Assembly (NCBI RefSeq): GCF_900107155.1
Contig: NZ_FNOX01000001.1
Span: 186,001-250,000, forward strand
Length of the DNA: 64,000 bases
Reading direction: 5' to 3'
Source: Pseudomonas salomonii
GTDB lineage: Bacteria > Pseudomonadota > Gammaproteobacteria > Pseudomonadales > Pseudomonadaceae
The notes under the pieces are model-generated. The model was not told where the DNA came from. It ran no database searches and saw only the letters and a program-made list of their open reading frames with translations. Made by a program: the position numbers and the translations under genes. Shown here one piece after another: positions 58,111-64,000 of the stretch (the stretch's first letter is position 1; each line of letters begins with the position of its first letter).

Positions 58111-58247
58111 GCAGGCGTATTTTTACGATGTTCGCCGCTGAGTGGCTACTGCCAATTGACCACTCAGTCAGCTATTTTTGAACGCGCCTGCGCTGATTTA
58201 TTCAAAACAATACCTAGTGCCCACATTGCACTAACTAGGAGAACGGC

Positions 58248-61106
58248 ATGCTTGAGCTCACTGTAGAGCAGATTTCCATGGGCCAGGTGGCTGTGGATAA
58301 ATCTGCTGCCTTGCACCTGCTCGCGGACAAACTGGTGGCCGACGGCCTGGTCGCCGAGGGTTATCTGAGCGGCTTGCAAGCCCGTGAAGCCCAAGGCTCG
58401 ACCTTTCTCGGCCAGGGTATCGCCATCCCCCACGGTACGCCGGAAACCCGCGACCAAGTGTTTTCCACGGGCGTGCGCCTGCTGCAATTCCCCGAAGGGG
58501 TGGATTGGGGCGACGGCCAGATCGTCTATCTGGCGATTGGCATCGCGGCCAAATCCGATGAACACCTGCGCCTGCTGCAACTGCTCACCCGCGCCCTCGG
58601 TGAAACCGACCTGGGCCAGGCGCTGCGCCGTGCCGGCTCGGCCGAAGCCTTGCTGAAACTGCTGCAAGGCGCACCGCAGGAACTGGCGCTGGATGCGCAG
58701 ATGATCAGCCTGGGCGTGTCGGCCGACGATTTTGAAGAGCTGGTCTGGCGCGGCGCACGCCTGTTGCGTCAGGCCGATTGTGTGAGTAATGGTTTCGCCG
58801 CCGTCTTGCAGCAAGTCGACGCGCTGCCGTTGGGCGATGGCCTGTGGTGGCTGCACAGTGAGCAGACGGTGAAGCGCCCTGGCCTTGCGTTCGTGACGCC
58901 GGACAAACCGATGCGTTACCTCGGCCAGCCCCTCAATGGCCTGTTCTGCCTGGCCAGCCTTGGGGAAGCCCATCAGACTTTGCTCGAACGCCTGTGCGCC
59001 TTGTTGATTGAAGGGCGCGGCCAGGAATTGGGCCGTGCTACCAGCAGCCGTGCCGTGCTTGAAGTGCTTGGCGGCGAGTTGCCACCGGACTGGCCGAGTG
59101 CGCGCATCACCCTGGCCAATGCCCATGGTTTGCATGCACGGCCGGCGAAGATCCTCGCGCAGTTGGCGAAAAGTTTTGACGGCGATATCCGCGTGCGCAT
59201 CGTCGACGGCCCGGTGGGCGCGGTGTCGGTAAAAAGCCTGAGCAAATTGCTGAGCCTCGGCGCCCGTCGCGGCCAGGTGCTGGAATTTGTCGCCGAACCT
59301 GCGATTGCCGATGATGCGTTGCCCGCGCTGTTGGCAGCGGTGGAGCAAGGGCTTGGCGAAGAAGTCGAGCCGCTGCCGACCGTCAGTGCCCAGCCAGCGC
59401 CTCTTGATAATGAACCCGCGATCAGCGCACCCGTGTCCGGCAGCCAGGTCCAGGCTATCGCCGCCGCGCCTGGCATTGCCATCGGCCCTGCGCATATCCA
59501 GACCCAACAGGTTTTTGATTACCCGCTGCGTGGCGAGTCTGCGGCCATTGAGCGCCAGCGCCTGCACGCCGCGCTCACCGAGGTGCGCGCTGATATCCAG
59601 GGTTTGATCGAGCGCAGCCAATCCAAGGCGATCCGCGAGATTTTCATCACCCACCAGGAAATGCTCGACGACCCGGAGCTGACCGACGAAGTCGACACGC
59701 GCCTCAAGCAAGGCGAGAGCGCGCAAGCGGCGTGGATGAGCGTGATCGAAGCCGCCGCCAAGCAGCAGGAGTCGTTGCAGGATGCCTTGCTCGCCGAGCG
59801 CGCCGCCGACCTGCGTGATATTGGCCGCCGGGTGCTGGCGCAATTGTGCGGCCTTGAGACCGCCCAGGAGCCGAGCGAACCTTACATCCTGGTGATGGAT
59901 GAAGTCGGCCCCTCTGACGTTGCGCGCCTGGACCCCACCCGCGTCGCCGGCATCCTCACCGCCCGTGGCGGCGCCACGGCCCACAGTGCGATTGTTGCGC
60001 GTGCCTTGGGCATCCCCGCGTTGGTAGGCGCCGGCGCGGCGGTGTTGTTGCTGGCCGCTGGCACACAGCTATTGCTCGACGGCCAGCGCGGCCGCCTGCA
60101 TGTCGACCCCGACGCGGCCACGCTGCAACGCGCCACGGTCGAACGCGACACCCGCGAACAGCGCCTGCAAGCGGCCTCGGCCCAGCGTCACGAACCGGCC
60201 ATGACCCGCGACGGCCATGCCGTGGAAGTGTTCGCCAATATCGGTGAAAGCGCCGGCGTTGCGGCGGCGGTGGAGCAGGGCGCCGAAGGCATCGGGCTGT
60301 TGCGCACCGAACTGATTTTTATGGCCCACCCGCAGGCACCGGATGAGGCCACCCAGGAAGCCGAGTACCGCCGTGTGCTCGACGGCCTGGGCGGTCGCCC
60401 GCTGGTGGTGCGCACCCTGGATGTGGGCGGCGACAAACCGCTGCCGTATTGGCCGATTGCCGAGGAAGAAAACCCCTTCCTCGGTGTGCGCGGCATTCGC
60501 CTGACCTTGCAGCGCCCGCAGATTATGGAGGCGCAATTGCGTGCGCTGTTGCGCTCGGCGGACAACCGCCCGCTGCGCATCATGTTTCCCATGGTCGGCA
60601 GCGTCGATGAATGGCGTGCCGCCCGCGATATGACCGAGCGCCTGCGCCTGGAAATCCCGGTAGCCGACCTGCAACTGGGCATCATGATCGAAGTACCGTC
60701 CGCCGCCTTGCTGGCGCCGGTACTCGCCAAGGAAGTCGACTTTTTCAGCGTCGGCACCAACGACCTCACCCAGTACACCCTGGCCATCGACCGTGGCCAC
60801 CCAACCTTGTCGGCCCAGGCCGATGGCCTGCACCCGGCCGTGTTGCAACTGATCGACATCACCGTGCGCGCCGCCCATGCCCATGGCAAATGGGTCGGCG
60901 TGTGCGGCGAACTGGCGGCGGACCCGCTGGCGGTGCCGGTGCTGGTCGGCCTGGGTGTGGATGAGTTGAGTGTGTCGGCCCGCAGCATTCCCGAAGTGAA
61001 GGCGCGGGTGCGTGAATTCAGTCTGAGCGAGGCCCAGGGCCTGGCGCAAAAAGCGCTCGTGGTGGGCTCGCCCGCCGAAGTACGAGCCCTAGTGGAGGCC
61101 GTGTAA
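58248..61106 (+). CDS. fruB: Fructose PTS multiphosphoryl transfer protein (EIIA-HPr-EI)
   Basis: 952 residues from ATG 58248 (TAGGAGAACGGC upstream). EIIA-Fru at 1-145 with phospho-His H62 (AIPHGTPE), a degenerate second EIIA-like region at about 150-280, HPr at 284-370 with H296 (HGLHARPA) and enzyme I from about 400 with H579 (GGATAHSA). It passes phosphate from PEP through three domains to FruA. First gene of fruBKA, under Cra. Confidence 0.97.
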   Translation: MLELTVEQISMGQVAVDKSAALHLLADKLVADGLVAEGYLSGLQAREAQGSTFLGQGIAIPHGTPETRDQVFSTGVRLLQFPEGVDWGDGQIVYLAIGIAAKSDEHLRLLQLLTRALGETDLGQALRRAGSAEALLKLLQGAPQELALDAQMISLGVSADDFEELVWRGARLLRQADCVSNGFAAVLQQVDALPLGDGLWWLHSEQTVKRPGLAFVTPDKPMRYLGQPLNGLFCLASLGEAHQTLLERLCALLIEGRGQELGRATSSRAVLEVLGGELPPDWPSARITLANAHGLHARPAKILAQLAKSFDGDIRVRIVDGPVGAVSVKSLSKLLSLGARRGQVLEFVAEPAIADDALPALLAAVEQGLGEEVEPLPTVSAQPAPLDNEPAISAPVSGSQVQAIAAAPGIAIGPAHIQTQQVFDYPLRGESAAIERQRLHAALTEVRADIQGLIERSQSKAIREIFITHQEMLDDPELTDEVDTRLKQGESAQAAWMSVIEAAAKQQESLQDALLAERAADLRDIGRRVLAQLCGLETAQEPSEPYILVMDEVGPSDVARLDPTRVAGILTARGGATAHSAIVARALGIPALVGAGAAVLLLAAGTQLLLDGQRGRLHVDPDAATLQRATVERDTREQRLQAASAQRHEPAMTRDGHAVEVFANIGESAGVAAAVEQGAEGIGLLRTELIFMAHPQAPDEATQEAEYRRVLDGLGGRPLVVRTLDVGGDKPLPYWPIAEEENPFLGVRGIRLTLQRPQIMEAQLRALLRSADNRPLRIMFPMVGSVDEWRAARDMTERLRLEIPVADLQLGIMIEVPSAALLAPVLAKEVDFFSVGTNDLTQYTLAIDRGHPTLSAQADGLHPAVLQLIDITVRAAHAHGKWVGVCGELAADPLAVPVLVGLGVDELSVSARSIPEVKARVREFSLSEAQGLAQKALVVGSPAEVRALVEAV

Positions 61107-62048
61107 ATGGCGAAGATTCTGACCCTGACGCTGAACCCGGCGTTGGACCTTACGGTACGTCTGGCACACCTGGAACCGGGTGCCGTCAACCGCAGCGAAA
61201 CCCTGCTGACCCATGCTGCCGGCAAGGGCGTGAATGTCGCCCAGGTGCTGGCGGACCTCTGGCATGACGTGAGCGTGGGCGGTTTTCTCGGCGCTTCAAA
61301 CCCTGAGGCTTTCGAGGCACTGATCGCCAGCCGCGGGTTTGGTGACGTGTTCATCCGCGTGCCGGGCGAAACCCGTAGCAACATCAAGATTGCCGAGCAG
61401 GATGGTCGGGTCACCGACATCAATGCGCCGGGGCCGTTGGTGAGTGAGCAGGCGCAAAAACAACTGCTCAAAATGGTCGCGATCATCGGCCCTGAATTCG
61501 ATGCGGTGGTGGTCGCCGGCAGTTTGCCGCGTGGCGTCAGTGCACAGTGGTTTCAGGAACTGATACACGCGTTGAAAGACCTTGGTTTGAAAGTCGCCCT
61601 CGACACCAGCGGCGAAGCCTTGCGCGCCGGCATCAAGGCCGGCCCGTGGTTGATCAAACCCAACACCGAAGAACTCGCCGAAGCCCTCGATTGCCCCACC
61701 GACACCATCGCACAACAGGCCCAGGCCGCCGAACGTTTGCATGCTCAAGGTGTGGAGCATGTGGTGGTCTCCCACGGCGCCGACGGTGTCAACTGGTTCA
61801 GCCCGGGCACCGCGCTGCAGGCCACGCCGCCCAAGGTCAGCGTCGCCAGCACCGTGGGTGCAGGCGATTCGTTGCTGGCCGGGATGCTGCACGGGTTGCT
61901 CAGCTGTGATCTGCCGGAAGTCACCTTGCGCCGGGCCACGGCGATTGCCGCCATGGCGGTCACGCAGATCGGTTTTGGCATCAGCGATGACGCGCAGTTG
62001 GCGCGCCTCGAAAGCGGCGTCCACGTGCGCACGCTGACAGAACAATAA
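61107..62048 (+). CDS. fruK: 1-phosphofructokinase
   Basis: 313 residues from ATG 61107, immediately after the fruB stop. PfkB-family blocks: LTLNPALDLTVRL, AAGKGVNVAQVLADL, VVVAGSLPRG, IKPNTEELAEAL and the catalytic VGAGDSLLAGM. It converts fructose-1-phosphate to fructose-1,6-bisphosphate, removing the inducer of Cra. Confidence 0.97.
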   Translation: MAKILTLTLNPALDLTVRLAHLEPGAVNRSETLLTHAAGKGVNVAQVLADLWHDVSVGGFLGASNPEAFEALIASRGFGDVFIRVPGETRSNIKIAEQDGRVTDINAPGPLVSEQAQKQLLKMVAIIGPEFDAVVVAGSLPRGVSAQWFQELIHALKDLGLKVALDTSGEALRAGIKAGPWLIKPNTEELAEALDCPTDTIAQQAQAAERLHAQGVEHVVVSHGADGVNWFSPGTALQATPPKVSVASTVGAGDSLLAGMLHGLLSCDLPEVTLRRATAIAAMAVTQIGFGISDDAQLARLESGVHVRTLTEQ

Positions 62049-62059
62049 GAGGGTTTGTG

Positions 62060-63778
62060 ATGAAGTTAGCCATTGTTACCGCCTGCCCGAACGGCATGGT
62101 CACCAGTGTGCTGTGCGCCCGCTTGTTGGACGCCGCCGCACAGCGCCAGGGCTGGAGCACCAGCACCGAAGTCGTGGATGTGCAGCGCCCGGAGCGCCAG
62201 TTGTCCCAAGCCACGATCGATGCGGCCGAGTGGGTGTTGCTGGTCAGCAGCACACCGGTGGATATGCAGCGGTTTGTCGGCAAGCGTGTCTTCCAGAGCA
62301 CGCCGGCCCAGGCGCTGGCGGATGTCGACGCGGTGCTGCGCCGTGGCGCCGAAGAAGCCCAGGAGTACGTCGCCAGCCAAGCCCCGGTGGCGGCGAAGAA
62401 TGCCCCGCGCATCGTCGCGATCACCGCCTGCCCGACCGGCGTGGCCCACACCTTCATGGCCGCCGAAGCCTTGCAGCAAACGGCCAAGCGGTTGGGTTAT
62501 GACTTGCAGGTCGAGACCCAGGGTTCGGTGGGCGCACGCACGCCGTTGAGCGCGCAGGCCATCGCCGATGCCGATGTAGTGTTGCTGGCGGCGGATATCG
62601 AAGTCGCCACCGAGCGTTTCGCCGGCAAGAAGATTTACCGCTGCGGCACCGGCATCGCCCTCAAGCAGTCCGAGGCCACGCTCAACAAGGCGCTGGCCGA
62701 AGGCGCGGTAGAAAACGCCGGCAGCGGTGCGGTCGCCAAAAAAGAAAAAACCGGCGTGTACAAACACCTGCTCACCGGCGTGTCGTTCATGTTGCCGATG
62801 GTGGTGGCGGGCGGGCTGTTGATCGCTTTGTCGTTTGTGTTCGGCATCCATGCTTTTGAAGAAAAGGGCACCTTGGCCGCCGCCCTCAAAACCGTCGGCG
62901 ACCAGGCCTTTATGCTGATGGTGCCGTTGCTGGCGGGCTACATCGCTTATTCGATTGCCGACCGTCCGGGCCTCGCGCCGGGCATGATCGGCGGCTTGCT
63001 GGCGGGCACCTTGGGCGCCGGATTTATCGGCGGCATCCTTGCCGGTTTTCTTGCTGGTTACTGCGTCAAACTGATCACCCGCGCGGTGCAGTTGCCGCAA
63101 AGCCTGGAGGCGCTCAAGCCGATCCTGATCATTCCGCTGCTGGCGAGCCTGTTCACGGGCCTGGCGATGATTTACCTGGTCGGCCCGCCGGTGGCGCGGT
63201 TGCTCACGGGGCTGACGGATTTTCTCAGCACCATGGGCACCACCAATGCGGTGCTGCTGGGCATTTTGTTGGGCGGCATGATGTGCGTGGATTTGGGCGG
63301 GCCGATCAACAAGGCAGCGTATGCGTTTTCGGTCGGCCTGCTGGCCGCGTCCAGCGGTGCACCGATGGCGGCGACCATGGCCGCTGGCATGGTGCCGCCG
63401 ATTGGCATGGGCATCGCCACCTTCCTGGCGCGGCGCAAATTCGCCCAGACCGAACGCGAGGCGGGCAAGGCCGCGATGATCCTGGGCCTGTGCTTTATCT
63501 CTGAAGGCGCGATCCCGTTTGCGGCCAAAGACCCGCTGCGGGTGATTCCGGCCAGCATCGCCGGTGGTGCCTTGACCGGCGCGCTGTCGATGTATTTCGG
63601 CTGCAAACTCGCCGCGCCCCATGGCGGTTTGTTTGTGTTGGTGATTCCGAATGCGATGAACCATGCGCTCCTGTATTTGCTGGCGATTGTGGCGGGCAGC
63701 CTGGTGACCGGGTTGGTGTATGCGCTGATCAAACGCCCGGAGGCGGCGGAGATGGCGGTCACTTCAGCCAAGGCCTGA
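62060..63778 (+). CDS. fruA: Fructose PTS permease EIIB'BC
   Basis: 572 residues from ATG 62060 (AGAGGGTTTGTG upstream). Two EIIB domains: residues 1-100 with Cys9 (TACPNGMV) and 115-215 with Cys124 (TACPTGVAHTFMAAEAL), the latter being the usual phosphorylated one. EIIC begins near residue 230 with GVSFMLPMVVAGGLLIALSF and continues with many membrane segments (GMIGGLLAGTLGAGFIGGIL; CFISEGAIPFAAKDPLRVIP). It transports and phosphorylates fructose. Confidence 0.97.
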   Translation: MKLAIVTACPNGMVTSVLCARLLDAAAQRQGWSTSTEVVDVQRPERQLSQATIDAAEWVLLVSSTPVDMQRFVGKRVFQSTPAQALADVDAVLRRGAEEAQEYVASQAPVAAKNAPRIVAITACPTGVAHTFMAAEALQQTAKRLGYDLQVETQGSVGARTPLSAQAIADADVVLLAADIEVATERFAGKKIYRCGTGIALKQSEATLNKALAEGAVENAGSGAVAKKEKTGVYKHLLTGVSFMLPMVVAGGLLIALSFVFGIHAFEEKGTLAAALKTVGDQAFMLMVPLLAGYIAYSIADRPGLAPGMIGGLLAGTLGAGFIGGILAGFLAGYCVKLITRAVQLPQSLEALKPILIIPLLASLFTGLAMIYLVGPPVARLLTGLTDFLSTMGTTNAVLLGILLGGMMCVDLGGPINKAAYAFSVGLLAASSGAPMAATMAAGMVPPIGMGIATFLARRKFAQTEREAGKAAMILGLCFISEGAIPFAAKDPLRVIPASIAGGALTGALSMYFGCKLAAPHGGLFVLVIPNAMNHALLYLLAIVAGSLVTGLVYALIKRPEAAEMAVTSAKA

Positions 63779-63789
63779 CACTGTTCAAA

Positions 63790-63802
63790 ATGTGGGAGCT
63801 GG
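63790..63802. repeat. REP fragment
   Basis: TGTGGGAGCTGG after AAA, the start of the REP arm at 53,419, but no second arm follows within 100 bp. It lies 12 nt after fruA. Confidence 0.4.
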
Positions 63803-63880
63803 TGTTCTTACGGTCGGTGTCACATCCGCTTCATGCTCCCGTGTTTAAGTTTCCCTTTTGATACTCAAGAGGGCACCCGC

Positions 63881-64000
63881 ATGAGCCACTTCGATCTCGG
63901 CCGTCGCCGTGTGATGCAAGCCGTTGGCGCCGGGCTGTTGCTGCCGGGGCTGGCGCCGGCGGTGATCGCCTCGGTCAAGGACCGCCCGCAACTCACCGAC
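63881..64000 (+). CDS. Tat-exported protein, probably PhoD-type phosphatase (cut by window edge)
   Basis: The first 40 residues start at ATG 63881 (AGAGGGCACCCGC upstream). A twin-arginine signal LGRRRVMQAVGAGLLLPGLA with an AxA-type cleavage region is clear, so export by Tat in folded form is likely. The following residues (SVKDRPQLTD) resemble the start of Pseudomonas PhoD-like alkaline phosphatases, which continue GVQSGD. This identity rests on a short stretch and may be wrong. Confidence 0.55.
   Translation, partial: MSHFDLGRRRVMQAVGAGLLLPGLAPAVIASVKDRPQLTD

Noticed and set aside
58164..59984. Long antisense frame (606 codons) opposite fruB
   Set aside because: Shadow of fruB; the plus-strand frame carries all EIIA, HPr and EI signatures.
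62066..63664. Long antisense frame (532 codons) opposite fruA
   Set aside because: A G+C-rich shadow of fruA: His/Gln/Arg-rich translation with no domain, while the fruA frame has complete PTS motifs.

Overview
The window comes from a Pseudomonas chromosome of the fluorescens/putida type. It joins the end of a large integrative and conjugative element (ICE, positions 1 to about 40,789) to ordinary core chromosome (40,790 to 64,000). The ICE has the signature of the PFGI-1/PAPI-1/pKLC102 family: Soj/ParA next to an att site in tRNA-Lys, DnaB, a long ICE-type ParB, DUF2857, an STY4528-type replication protein, PFL_4669 and DUF3158 proteins, SSB, a type IA topoisomerase and a thin type IVb pilus cluster (pilL-N-O-P-Q-R-S-T-V-M). 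The core part has the Pseudomonas order ndh, DUF1780, yacG, coaE, pilD, pilC, pilA, tRNA-Thr, nadC, DUF1631, ampD, ampE, MCP, tatD, cra/fruR, fruBKA. REPIN-type repeats also fit this genus. The core is visibly richer in G+C than the ICE.

ICE layout, read in its transcription direction (right to left, nearly all on the minus strand). (a) 40.6-30.1 kb is the partition and replication block: soj, two unknown or DUF2786 genes, an HNH nuclease, dnaB, small genes, a HicA-like protein, an NdpA-like nucleoid protein, an Arc-type regulator, parB, DUF2857 and the STY4528 protein. Most neighbours overlap by ATGA or TAATG and look translationally coupled. (b) 30.06-27.3 kb holds arrays of about 57-bp repeats, a likely equivalent of the pKLC102 origin, split by a cargo segment (YafY/WYL regulator, VOC protein, NIPSNAP-like protein) and an IS66 relic. 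(c) 27.3-18.1 kb holds PFL_4669, DUF3158, ssb, an unknown gene, a CrpP/Rmf-like peptide, topoisomerase, a PcfJ-domain protein, a SNF2 helicase and an orphan membrane protein. (d) 18.0-7.2 kb is the conjugative pilus operon, which has no prepilin peptidase of its own. (e) 7.2-0 kb is a string of small accessory genes (DUF1640-like, DUF3577, DUF3275, a DUF6094 methyltransferase, a helicase cut by the window edge).

The most unusual signal is a family of nine leader elements. Each lies 24-47 nt upstream of an ICE accessory gene, just before the Shine-Dalgarno sequence, with the pattern CCC-n-GGG-loop-CCC-n-GGG and strong dyad symmetry. They look like a shared post-transcriptional or operator switch over the accessory genes. 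Others are four 19-bp palindromes at 44-54 bp spacing inside the STY4528 gene, a hairpin that sequesters the soj ribosome-binding site, and the possibility that the 57-bp array also encodes a 19-residue repeat protein coupled to the STY4528 gene and later broken by the insertion.

In the core half, the genes handle respiration (ndh), CoA and NAD synthesis (coaE, nadC), a type IVa-like pilin set without pilB, peptidoglycan recycling (ampDE), chemotaxis and fructose uptake by PTS (fruBKA under Cra/FruR, with a clear operator at 58,099). The chromosomal PilD lies just beyond the ICE and is the best candidate to process the ICE prepilins. The window ends inside a Tat-exported protein, probably a PhoD-type phosphatase.
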